NCBI GenBank assembly: GCA_015075425.1
Contig: JABTUL010000001.1
Span: 2,392,362 to 2,456,361, forward strand
From: Spirochaetales bacterium
Lineage (GTDB): Bacteria; Spirochaetota; Leptospiria; Leptospirales; Leptonemataceae
Reading direction: 5' to 3'
Length of the DNA stretch: 64,000 nt
A program made the position numbers and the translations under genes. This document shows positions 54,273 to 63,042 of this stretch, one piece after another (position 1 is the first letter of the stretch; the number at the start of each line of letters is the position of its first letter). The notes below the pieces were generated by a model. That model was given only the letters and a program-made list of their open reading frames with translations. It was not told the DNA's origin and searched no databases.

Positions 54273-54582
54273 ATCCTCGCGTTCCAGAGTTGTAGGCATT
54301 CGGGAGGCCAAGGCCCACCTTTCTGAGTATATCAAGAAGTCCAGAGATGTTCCCATTGTCATCACAAGCCATGGCAAACCGGAGGCGGTGCTTTTCAATG
54401 TCTCTGATCAAGATCCTGAAGACGTCATCCTCTTCACTTCGCCGGAATTCCAGTCCGCACTGGCCTACCCGGAATCCAAGCTCATCCGAAGTGCGGAATT
54501 GTTGAAGAAATACAATTCTCCGGCGGCCAGACAGAAACCTCCGTCTGCCAAGAGTAAAAAAACTCGCGTCAACGGCAGATAA
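54265..54582 (+). CDS. Phd/YefM-like antitoxin, copy 4
   Basis: Same protein as 24795. Together with site 57 and N cassette 12 it forms a block nearly identical to 24381-26086, differing by a few bases. Confidence 0.86.
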   Translation: MNKSSRSRVVGIREAKAHLSEYIKKSRDVPIVITSHGKPEAVLFNVSDQDPEDVILFTSPEFQSALAYPESKLIRSAELLKKYNSPAARQKPPSAKSKKTRVNGR

Positions 54583-54809
54583 CTTTGCGGCTTAGCGCTC
54601 ACTCCCTTCGCTATGCGCTCCGGTCGCTCGGCCCTGGTCTTCTCCCCGCCACCATTCCGGGAAAAGGGGTTGCAGGAGCTTTGAGGAAAGCCGGAATGGT
54701 GACGGGTCGTGCGGATGCGCGCCCGGGTTGGTCTATGCGTACGGCGCGCACCGCACCAGACTGCGGGCAAATTGGGCTTGGCGGCCCAACTTCGCTAAGC
54801 CGCGTCGTT
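54581..54809 (+). repeat. attC site 57, family A
   Basis: R'' AGATAAC, R' GTTATTT. Confidence 0.92.
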
Positions 54810-55362
54810 ATTTGCAATGCGCCCGAAAGTTATCCGCCGGTCATCCTTGCCCGGCGGGAAGAATTCACTTTTCTTCGCCGGTAAATTAGGCATTGCAGAG
54901 TTTTCCTTAGTGAAAAATTTCTGACCGGTCAGAATTTTCCCAGCAGTCTTCCTGAAGGAAAGATGCATCGGGAGGGAGCGAGTTCGGCTTCAGAAAAAAT
55001 TAGCTGGACACCAGCTTCTAAATGAAAAAAATTTTAGCCGGGAAGCGTAAGACCATATTGCCTTGTTTCGCGAGGGTTTCTTGTCCGGACCGCTACTTGC
55101 CCTCTTCACATATTCCTTTCAGCCTTCCAACGGAAGCAGAATGCTGGAAACTTAAAGATTTTGGGATAAAGTGTCTCGGCGGAAAGGCAGTAGAGCCATG
55201 GAGCATTGTTTCGTGAAGAGTTCTGGTCCGGATAGTTTGGAGAGGATTGCCAAAGATCGTTGGGCTTCTCAATGTGGCCTGGCAGGATAGGGTCGGCCAG
55301 TGCGTGAAGGGAGCGGCCATCCCGTGTCGCCATCCGTGGACTCCCGCGGGCGCACTGCAAAT
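54808..55362 (+). repeat. N cassette 12, subtype 3
   Basis: Duplicate of N cassette 2 with two extra bases (TTTTCCTTAGTGAAAAATTT for TTTTCTTAGTGAAAATTT), again in short runs. Confidence 0.82.
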
Positions 55363-55558
55363 AACTTACGGATTCCTGCTGCGGGCCTCCGCATGAGCTC
55401 CGGCTCCTCGGGTCGACGCACTCTACGCGGAACGGCTCACCAGTTCGCCTTTTCCGCTCCGTGCGGATGCGCGCCAATTTTGGTATATTTTTATGGCGCG
55501 CACCGCATCGTGCTTGACCACATTTGCCCTGCGGGCAAACGTCAGGAATCCTATCGTT
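55363..55558 (+). repeat. attC site 58, family B
   Basis: R'' AAATAAC, R' GTTATCC. Its R' has no matching R'' downstream (site 59 has AAATAAC), marking the rearranged region. Confidence 0.92.
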
Positions 55559-55982
55559 ATCCGCACATGGCGCCCAGCTTGAAGCCGGCCCTCCTGGCCG
55601 GCCTCCTAATCCATCGTGATCACGAATGTTGAATCAGGGTCCGCAGGCGAATAGAAGCGCAGACTCCGCCCTTCAATGTTTATCCGTCGAATTAGCTGTC
55701 CTAATTCCGTTCCCCAATGTAACCATGTCGGCACGTTATCTTGATTGGCCTCTCGATCCGGATCGTGAGAAAGCCGGAGTGTGAACATCCCGTAGTCGAT
55801 TCCGTTGATAATAACGCGGAAGGGAATATGGGCATCTTCCCGATTGGGTCGCCGCTCATGGCGCTCCCACCGATAGGCACCGAACACTTCGTTCCTAAAA
55901 TACGTTCGCCAATTTATCTGTTGCCCTGGTCTGACCCCCAGAAATTGGAATGATTTTCTGGGCACCAATAGGAGGGAAGGCC

Positions 55983-56315
55983 ATGGTAAAGAGGAAGCAC
56001 TACGGACCGGAAATGCGGGAGAAATTGCTCCTGGAACTGGTATCAGGACAGAAATCTGTAGCTCAGATTGCGCAGCGTGAGGGGATACATCCACAGACAC
56101 TCCGCAACTGGAAGAAAGAGGCGGCCGCCGGCAATTTTGAGGCAAATCACGGGCAGGAGTTGGCCCTCCGCCGGCGCATTGCAGAGTTAGAAGGGGCGCT
56201 TGCAGATACGGCGCTCCAGAATCACATTTTAAAAAAAGCCCAAAAGTACATGAAAGAATACGCACGAAAAGAGAGGTTATCGAGACCCATCTCGCGGAGA
56301 ATTTCGGGGTCGTGA
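55983..56315 (+). CDS. IS3-family transposase OrfA
   Basis: 110 residues with a helix-turn-helix (SVAQIAQREGIHPQTLRNWK) and a leucine-zipper-like end (RRIAELEGALADTALQNHIL). Expected to bind the inverted repeats. ATG 55983 follows GGAGGGAAGG. Overlaps OrfB by 4 bases; in IS3 elements a frameshift usually makes the OrfAB transposase. Confidence 0.9.
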   Translation: MVKRKHYGPEMREKLLLELVSGQKSVAQIAQREGIHPQTLRNWKKEAAAGNFEANHGQELALRRRIAELEGALADTALQNHILKKAQKYMKEYARKERLSRPISRRISGS

Positions 56316-57121
56316 GCAGTTGCAAGGCCATGGACCTGGCCACCTCAACCTATTATTACCGATCCACGTCTGCAACTGAGAAGGCGGCGGCGGATAGGGA
56401 AATTTGCTCACGGATAGAGGAAATTCTTGAGGAATTACCTCTATCCGGGTACCGGACCGTCACGACTATTCTGAAGAAAGAAATGACGATCAACCGAAAA
56501 AGAGTTTCACGCATCATGCGGGAAAACGGCCTGCAATGCCGGAAACGGAAGCGTTTTAAGCCACAGACTACCGATTCGAAGCACGGGCTCAAGAAGTATT
56601 CAAATCTTCTGAAAGATCCTGAAAATGCGAAAAAGCCGGTTATTGTTGGCGATGTGACCTATTATGACGTCAACGGCAAAAACCATTACTGCTCGCACCT
56701 GATGGATCTGACCAACCGCGAGATCATTGGCAGCGCGGTTTCCGATCGGCTGGATACAGAGCTTGTTGCTGCGGCTCTTCGGGAAGCCATTGAATGTCGC
56801 GGGAGCCTGGCCGGGTACATACACCACACCGATTCGGATTCCAGGTATTGCTCGGGCGCTTACATAAACCTGCTACAAGAATCCGGGGCGGCAATTTCAA
56901 TGTGCCGAGGAAATGCCTACGAAAATGCCCACGCCGAGTCCTTCAACAGTACCCTCAAAAGACAGGAAATTAATCTGAGGAGCTACGAGTCACTGGAGGC
57001 ATCAGCTCAGAGAATATTTGAATATATTGATAAATATAACACATTTATGCCACATTCTGCTCTCGACGGGATGTCGCCAGTTGAATATCGGGAAAAATTT
57101 TTGCAGAATTCAAAAAATTGA
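56312..57121 (+). CDS. IS3-family transposase OrfB (DDE integrase core)
   Basis: 269 residues. An HTH_21 region (SGYRTVTTILKKEMTINRKR, VSRIMRENGL) is followed by the DDE core: D in VIVGDVTYYDVNG, D in IHHTDSDSRY, E in ENAHAESFNSTLK, with 35-residue-type spacing. Complete, so the element may be active. Starts GTG 56312. Confidence 0.92.
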   Translation: MSSCKAMDLATSTYYYRSTSATEKAAADREICSRIEEILEELPLSGYRTVTTILKKEMTINRKRVSRIMRENGLQCRKRKRFKPQTTDSKHGLKKYSNLLKDPENAKKPVIVGDVTYYDVNGKNHYCSHLMDLTNREIIGSAVSDRLDTELVAAALREAIECRGSLAGYIHHTDSDSRYCSGAYINLLQESGAAISMCRGNAYENAHAESFNSTLKRQEINLRSYESLEASAQRIFEYIDKYNTFMPHSALDGMSPVEYREKFLQNSKN

Positions 57122-57671
57122 TTTCCAGTTTTGGGGGGTCAGTCCACCCATTGATTGTGAAGTTGGCACCCGACAGCCGCACATTTCCAGTGGGATTGCT
57201 ACCCTCGGGGACAATCTGAGCGTCACTCCGACTTAGTTCAAGTTTTTCGTAGACTAACTGGGATCGCAGAATCAGTAATCCAGGTGCATCCAAGCGATCT
57301 TCATTCTCTTGCTCGACGTGCGGTTCATCTGAAAGGACCTGGATGTTCACCGGCTCGAGATCTGGCTCTCTCGGAATCGTTATGCGTGGCGTGTCTTGTC
57401 CAACGGATGTACCCCGACGCCGCGTACCCTGAGCTTGTGGAACCTGACGTTCATCAACAAGCAAACCGCGCCGAAACAACTCATCAATCTGCGCATGGGT
57501 CTGGATCAGAGCAATATTGTCAGGGTATCGCGTTTGCAACTCGCGAAGCGAGCCGGTCACCTGTAACAGGTAGCTGGCATCGGATGGTTCCACTAGTGCC
57601 ACGCCAAGCTGATGCATAAGTACCGTTTTCTTGGTTGTACTTCTGGAGCCATATTTGGTATGGTTCTCCTT

Positions 57672-58154
57672 ATGGGAGCCAAGCGAAAAAACCGTCGATG
57701 TATTGTGAAACTACGTGCGCAGGATCGGCAGGCCCTGAAGGATATGCTGACAAAGGGCAGTGAGTCGGTACGGGTCATCAAAAGGGCAATGGTTTTGATC
57801 AAAATGGATACAGGTCTGTCCTCTAATCAGGCAGCAACAGCTGTCGGCGTTACCCCGGAAACGGCCCGCAAGGTCGGCTGGCGCTATATTACCGGCGGTC
57901 TGGATGATTCATTGTATGAGCGTCCACGTCCCGGAAATCCGCCGCTTTTATCTGACAGGCAAAAGAAGGAGCTCATTTCCATAGCCTGTTCTGAACCTCC
58001 GCGAGGTCAGGCTCGCTGGTCAACTGCGACTCTTGCCGCCGAGGTTATGCGAAGGCAGATTGTTCCATACGTCAGCAAGGAAACAATCCGTGTCTATCTG
58101 AGCCAGGCGGACCTCAAACCCTGGCGGGAAAAAAAAGTGGTGCATTCCCGGTAA
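57672..58154 (+). CDS. IS630-family transposase, first frame
   Basis: 160 residues from ATG 57672: helix-turn-helix domains (SNQAATAVGVTPETARKVGW; RGQARWSTATLAAEVMRRQI). The frame leaves at the A8 run near 58131-58138, where a one-base shift would continue into the second frame. This could be programmed frameshifting, known in some IS630-type elements, or a defect. Confidence 0.82.
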   Translation: MGAKRKNRRCIVKLRAQDRQALKDMLTKGSESVRVIKRAMVLIKMDTGLSSNQAATAVGVTPETARKVGWRYITGGLDDSLYERPRPGNPPLLSDRQKKELISIACSEPPRGQARWSTATLAAEVMRRQIVPYVSKETIRVYLSQADLKPWREKKVVHSR

Positions 58155-58179
58155 ACTGGACAAGGAATACATTGAGCGA

Positions 58180-58810
58180 ATGGAAGACATCCTGAATTTA
58201 CTGGAAAAGCCCCTGAATTCGCGGGAACCTGTGGTATGTCTTGATGAACGCCCTGTTCAATTGCATGACGAGATCCGGGCTCCGGTTCCCGCCAGACCTG
58301 GTAGAATTGCCCGCCGTGATAGCGAATACCGACGCTGCGGCACGGCGAACGTGTTCGCGGTCGTGGCTCCAAAGGAGGGCCGCCATCTGACAAGAGTCAC
58401 AGAGAACCGTAAAGGTGCTGCCTTTGCCGGCATGCTACGCGCGATAGCCCGGGAATATTCTCGTGCCGACCGAATCCATCTGATTATGGACAACCTGAAC
58501 ACTCATCGTTTGGAATCTTTAATTGCGGCCTTTGGCCAGACGAGAGGCACTCGACTCTGGGAGCGTTTTCAGGTGCATTATACTCCCAAGCATGGGAGCT
58601 GGCTGAATCCCGCAGAAATAGAAATCAGTCTATTGGCGCGAGAATGTCTGGGCAGGAATCGTATCCCAGAAATCAGTCTCCTTGAAAAGCGTGTGGCTGA
58701 CTGGAATGCTGATGCAAACAAAAGAAAACGATCTATTCAATGGCAATTCACGTCAAAGGACGCTCGACGAAAGTTCCGCTATCGGCGTGATGTTCCCCCT
58801 TCGAACCCTA
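58180..58810 (+). CDS. IS630-family transposase, DDE frame
   Basis: The catalytic part: D in VVCLDERPVQL, D in IHLIMDNLNTH, E in KHGSWLNPAEIEISLLA. The family-like end is near TSKDARRKFRYRRD (about 58795). The open frame runs on to 58920, but that part is antisense to the group II intron reverse transcriptase and not transposase. An in-frame reading from the A8 run begins about 58140. Confidence 0.8.
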
Positions 58811-58811
58811 G

Positions 58812-59847
58812 TATGCTCGCGGATTTTGTCTTTAAGTTTCTTTATGGATTGCCGGGATATGCAGATCTTCACCCCGAAGCCAGTCCGCAGAAAACTGAAG
58901 CCCAGAAACTTCCGGGCTGATGGACGGTCCACAGCACTCTTTTCTTCATTCACCGTAAGTCTGAGCCTCTTACTCAGAAAGCGCACGATGCTTTCGAATA
59001 CCCTTTCTCCCGATCGACGGCCCTTCACGTAGATGTTGCAGTCGTCTGCATAGCGACAGAACTTGTGCCCGCGTTTCTCCAACTCCTTGTCGAGGTCATC
59101 CAGAAGAATGTTCGCCAGAAGGGGGCTGAGTGGGCCACCCTGCGGGACACCTTCTTCTGTAGCCACACATACTCCGTTCAGCATGACACCTGAGTCAAGA
59201 TAGCGACGGATCAATCGCAGGATTGTCTTGTCCGCTATCTTGCGGGCCACGCGCGACATGAGTATGTCATGATTGACTCGATCAAAGAATTTCTCCAGAT
59301 CGATGTCAACCACGATGTAGTAGCCTTCTTCCATGAAGTTCCGAGCAGCAGGAACCGCATCATGTGCGCTCCGTCCCGGACGAAATCCATAGCTCGACTC
59401 GGAGAAGTACGGGTCGAAGATCGGCGTCAGGATTTGCAGCAGAGCCTGCTGGATTACACGGTCAATTACCGTTGGTATCCCGAGCAAACGTTTGCTGCCA
59501 TCGGCCTTGGGTATTTCCACCCGTCGCACCGGCTGTGGCCGGTAGCTGTTCGAGCGAATACGATCGGCGATACCCAACCAGTGCTCTGTCATGAATTCAT
59601 CCAGGGCTCCGGTCGTGATACCATCGACTCCTGCTGCGCCTCTATTCGATTTGACCTTCTTGCAGGCCTCTGCAATGTTTCCCGGATCAAGCAATTGATC
59701 CAGGAGATTTTCCTTACCGTTCGTGAGGTCTATGCCTGCTTCAGCCGTGTCATGCTCCGCTACCGGCTCGCGGTCCCGGGGCTTCACCCCTTCGTTTGAG
59801 TCCGGCCTCCCCGCAAAAGGAAATTCCAGCTGTCCTTGCATGATCAT
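58812..59847 (-). pseudogene. Group II intron reverse transcriptase/maturase, C-terminus lost
   Basis: About 345 residues: SNRGAAGVDGITTGALDEFM, RRVEIPKADGSKRLLGIPTV, YGFRPGRSAHDAV, YIVVDIDLEKFFDRVNHDIL, GVPQGGPLSPLLANILLDDL and the catalytic CRYADDCNIYV. The frame then leaves the intron at ...DKIREHTR where the IS630-family element begins, so the maturase X and endonuclease regions are gone. Not able to splice or retrohome as it stands. Confidence 0.9.
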
Positions 59848-60294
59848 GATTCTACAGGTTTCTCCTCAAAACTAATGTTCGGTCCTTCGTTCCCCCGAGC
59901 CGCCTTCCAGCCGCACCCTTTTGTGGGACTTACTATGACCTCTGCTGACTTCTGTAGGATCAGCATCATCTCATGATGATGGTTGTCGGTTTCCTCCGCA
60001 CGCGGACCCTCCGCCGACGTTCCTACAGATCTCCCCGGGTAAGGGTGATGACTTTCCTCCCATCTACCTGCCTGATCTACCGCTTCGCCCTTTGGTTGAA
60101 CGGACTTCAGCTTCACGGGCAGCCTCATCCAGACTAACGGCCTCATCAGGTTCCTGTGCGTCAGGCCAGGAGTTTGCCTCCAGCTTCCTTCAGATTCCAC
60201 CTCACGATGGACACCCTTGCTCTTGGCTATCAGGGGGTTCAACCTCCCCTGTTCGGGACTCTCACCCTTTAGTCATCGCCCATGCCGGGCACAC
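58812..60294 (-). mobile_element. Group II intron, truncated at its 3' end
   Basis: The 5' end, on the reverse strand, is GTGTGCCCGGCATGGGCGAT at 60294, followed by the typical AAGGGTGAGAGTCCCGAAC. About 450 bases of structured RNA precede the reverse-transcriptase gene. The 3' end, with the maturase C-terminus and domains V and VI, is missing: the sequence passes directly into the IS630-family element near 58812. Confidence 0.85.
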
Positions 60295-60334
60295 CCGTGT
60301 CGCCGTCCGTGGCTCCCGCGGGCGCACAGCAAAT
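60295..60334 (+). repeat. 3' fragment of an N cassette carrying the group II intron
   Basis: CCCGTGTCGCCGTCCGTGG... to GCACAGCAAATAAC is the last 40 bases of an N cassette (compare N9). The intron was inserted here, on the bottom strand, about 40 bases before the R'' box. The rest of the cassette was lost. Confidence 0.8.
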
Positions 60335-60535
60335 AACTGCGGATTCCTGCTGCGGGCCTCCGCATGCGCTCCGGCTCCTCGGGTCGGCGCACTCTACGCG
60401 GACCATTCCGGCCGTGGGCCTTCATTTGTCCGCTCCGTGCGGATGCGCGCCGGTTTTGGTGGATTTTTATGGGCGCGCACCGCATCGTGCTTGACCACAT
60501 TTGCCCTACGGGCAAACGTCAGGAATCCTAACGTT
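60335..60535 (+). repeat. attC site 59, family B, long variant
   Basis: R'' AAATAAC, R' GTTTAGC. Middle GGACCATTCCGGCCGTGGGCC as in site 34. Confidence 0.9.
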
Positions 60536-60577
60536 TAGCGTAATGACCCGCCGGCGCCTGACATTTTGCCTTCAACC

Positions 60578-62034
60578 GGGCGTACCCGCCAATCGTAGCA
60601 CCTGGGGTCAGGCGGCCGACCGGCCCCATTGCCGGTCCCAGGATCCATCGTAGAGCATCTGGCGGAGCCGGATGATGGCAGAGGCTCCATCGATGGTCCA
60701 TTTCATGCCGGCCTGCTTGAGCCGGGCTTGGACGAGGTATTTGTGGGCGCTCTCGACCGCACCGCTCCCGATGAAGAATCCCATGCGGCGGAAATGCGGA
60801 TAGCGCATCTTGTCCAGGCGACTTTTGTAATAGTTGTGTAATTCAATGATTGGGGTCTGGACTCGGGGCCGGCGCTTGGCTTCGAAGAGTAGACGTTCGC
60901 AGACCGCTTCGGCCATTCCGTTCCATAACATTTCTCGAAGTGGCTCCACCCATTCCCTGACGCTTGCGGTTTCATTCTCCCCGAAGATGGCTTTCCCGCA
61001 ATTCCAGAGGTGTTCACTTGCGTGTACCAATCCAGAATGTGCACTGACCGGGAAAAGTCTTTCGCGCATATGGTCCAGCCAGTCCGCGCCATCGCTTATG
61101 AAGACGATCGTTTGCGCGCGCATGCTGCTGCCGGCTTCCGCAGCCACTCGCTTCAGGAGTTGTGCGAAGTGCTCTACGCCCTTACCGATTGATGTTGCGA
61201 AGCGTTTTTTGTAATACGGCATATTTTCTTTCCTTTTGCAGACTTTCTCCTGATGATATCCTCTGTGCATGAAAACAACTCCAACTTTTACCTCCTTGTA
61301 TCGGTTTTGAGCCGATTTTCAGGGGTTTTCCCCGAATCGGCACCATGCCACCGTCTGCCTGAACATAGAGAATTTCTGTCTTCTCAGCAGACACCCATGC
61401 CCGAACTCTTTGCTTCTGTATTCATCTGCAGCACAGAATGATGCTCCATACGCCTCGGCCGTTTCGCGCAGCATAGTCTCTGTGATATCGACTTTTCAAA
61501 GCGTCCGAGATAATGACGCGCCTGATCAAAGGGACGGCTGCGCCCAACCAGCACAATAGCTCAGCAAATTTTCCTGACGCCGAATGAGGTGTCAGTCCGA
61601 GGATTTTCTCCAGTGGGAATTCTGTGCAGCGGCAGGATTTGTTAGTGCACGTATAATATGCACGATGAATTCCAATAACACCAGTTCGGCCCAGATTTAG
61701 TTTGCGCTCTCTGAGTTCCACTGGAATTTCTGCGGGCTTCCGCATTCAGGATTTTTTCGCCGGCCTTCAGGCCCGGTCCTATTTTCCCAGAATCTTCAGC
61801 AGAACTTCAGGGTGGTCTACATGGTGACGGATCATCCAATCCTGAATTTCCGCCAGGTTTGGAGCCGTCCGGTCCGGGTGTTCCTCCCCCTTCCGGAGAC
61901 TTTCCTTGAAACGCTCTCCCAACTCCTCGATTTCCGCATCTGTGAAAAACATCAGCACCCCCTGCAATTACAGGGAAGCTTGGGCCAGACGGCCGCCGGT
62001 ACCAGCACTTTTCCTACGATTGGCGGGTGCGCCC
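60578..62034 (-). mobile_element. ISKra4-like insertion sequence in the HigBA-type cassette
   Basis: 1457 bases bounded by 21-base inverted repeats with one mismatch (GGGCGTACCCGCCAATCG... at 60578; its complement ends at 62034). Both sides show CCTTCAACC (60569-60577 and 62035-62043), a 9-base target duplication. The empty site is preserved in the copy of this cassette at 4842-4890. Confidence 0.87.
60608..61967 (-). pseudogene. ISKra4-family transposase, broken into pieces
   Basis: The C-terminal two-fifths is open (60608-61270: IVFISDGADWLDHMRERLFP ... RRMGFFIGSGAVESAHKYLV, QARLKQAGMKW), the hallmark of ISKra4/UPF0236-like transposases. The middle (61182-61394, 61422-61745) is in other frames, with EKTEILYVQADGGMVPIRGK and the cysteine-containing YTCTNKSCRCTEFP. 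The N-terminus (61779-61967) is in yet another. At least three lesions. Confidence 0.85.
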
Positions 62035-62180
62035 CCTTCAACCTTTGGCGGACCCGAAATCAAATATGTCATTGACAGCATATCTCCTCATACCTCACGC
62101 TCCTCGGGTGGCAAATCGAGAGCACGAGTGAATGCGCGGATTGGATACAGACTCTTGATGAATCTGCCCGTGAGGCTGTA

Positions 62181-62447
62181 TTGCGCTCGCTCTTCATATT
62201 GAGGGGCATTGGCCCCGCTCTGGGCAGACCACACGTGGATACGGTGAAAGGCAGTGCCTACGCCAATATGAAGGAACTCAGAGTGCAGCACAAGCAACGC
62301 GTGATACGCATCTTTTTCGCTTTTGATCCCCGAAGGACAGCCGTCCTGCTAATCGGCGGGGACAAGCGCGGAGATAAGCGGTTCTATGATCGTCTGATTG
62401 CTCGGGCTGACCGACTCTTTGCGAAATATTTGGAGGAGAGAGAATAA
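62181..62447 (+). CDS. HigB/RelE-type toxin (Gp49-like), second copy
   Basis: Same 88-residue reading as 5021. The in-frame upstream extension without a start codon is again present (…SECADWIQTLDESAREAV…), so the odd start is not an error of one copy. The ISKra4-like insertion 140 bases upstream could have removed or supplied a promoter. Confidence 0.82.
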   Translation: MRSLFILRGIGPALGRPHVDTVKGSAYANMKELRVQHKQRVIRIFFAFDPRRTAVLLIGGDKRGDKRFYDRLIARADRLFAKYLEERE

Positions 62448-62767
62448 TGAAACCACCCGGCAAGAAGCTCGATGCAATTGATCAACTGAAAGCCAGCCTT
62501 CCGCCCCGACGCGTAGCCAGAGCTCAAGCTCAAGCTGACCAGGAAATCTTTCGAATCCGGCTTTCTGAACTCAGAAAGAAAACCGGCGTCAAGCAGGAAG
62601 ATATAAAGAATTTCTCACAATCCAGCATATCGCGGATTGAATCCCGCAGGGATATGAAACTCTCAACGCTTATCCAGTATCTCGATGAAATCGGAATGGG
62701 CATTGAGATCACGGTCTTTCCTCGCAAGAGAAAGGGTGCTGAGGAAAAGTTACTTGTCCGTAAGTAA
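62447..62767 (+). CDS. HTH (XRE) antitoxin, HigA-type, second copy
   Basis: 106 residues, near-identical to 5287 with a few changes (LDAIDQLK for LDPIYQLK, RRVARA for RRIARA). Overlaps the toxin stop by one base. Confidence 0.86.
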   Translation: MKPPGKKLDAIDQLKASLPPRRVARAQAQADQEIFRIRLSELRKKTGVKQEDIKNFSQSSISRIESRRDMKLSTLIQYLDEIGMGIEITVFPRKRKGAEEKLLVRK

Positions 62768-62784
62768 GGCGGGTCACAACGCTA

Positions 62785-63012
62785 AACTTTGCGGCTTAGC
62801 GCTCACTCCCTGCACATGCGCTCCGGTCGTTCGGCCCTGGTCTTCTCCCCGCCACCATTCCGGGAAAAGGGGTTGCAGAAGCCTTGATGAAAGCCGGAAT
62901 GGTGGCGGGTCGTGCGGATGCGCGTCCGGTTTGGTGTATGCGTATGGCGCGCACCGCACCAGACTGCGGGCAAATTGAGCCTGACGGCCCAACTTCGCTA
63001 AGCCGCGTCGTT
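62785..63012 (+). repeat. attC site 60, family A
   Basis: R'' GCTAAAC, R' GTTATGC. Same as site 6 but with the standard AGCCGCGTCG. Confidence 0.92.
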
Positions 63013-63042
63013 ATGCGTAATCACGCCCGAGGGAATTAGTCT

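Larger units (their letters stand above)
55932..57141 (+). mobile_element. IS3-family insertion sequence
   Basis: Ends are imperfect inverted repeats starting TGACCCCC. The element has two overlapping frames typical of IS3. It interrupts a reverse-strand gene. The exact target duplication (about 3 bases, GAC) is not certain. Confidence 0.87.
55606..57660 (-). pseudogene. Reverse-strand gene split by an IS3-family element
   Basis: The N-terminal part (57660 to 57142) reads ...MHQLGVALVEPSDASYLLQV ... RLSGANFTINGWT. The C-terminal part (55930 to 55606) reads GQQINWRTYFRNEVFGAYRW ... SLRFYSPADPDSTFVITMD-stop. The IS lies between. The N-terminal end is lost into the IS630-family element. No family is certain. 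The SGANFTINGW stretch faintly recalls phospholipase-D-like nucleases, but the HxK motif is absent. A GC hairpin (GCCGGCC-CTCCT-GGCCGGC, 55585-55603) follows its stop. Confidence 0.6.

Noticed and set aside
55606..56343. A 245-codon reverse-strand gene
   Set aside because: Its first half is antisense to IS3 OrfA; only the last 108 codons are the tail of the interrupted cassette gene.
59269..59799. A 176-codon + strand gene
   Set aside because: Antisense to the group II intron reverse transcriptase, which has clear conserved motifs including YADD.
60608..62034. Integron integrase on the reverse strand
   Set aside because: The protein has ISKra4/UPF0236 motifs and no tyrosine-recombinase R-H-R-Y residues.
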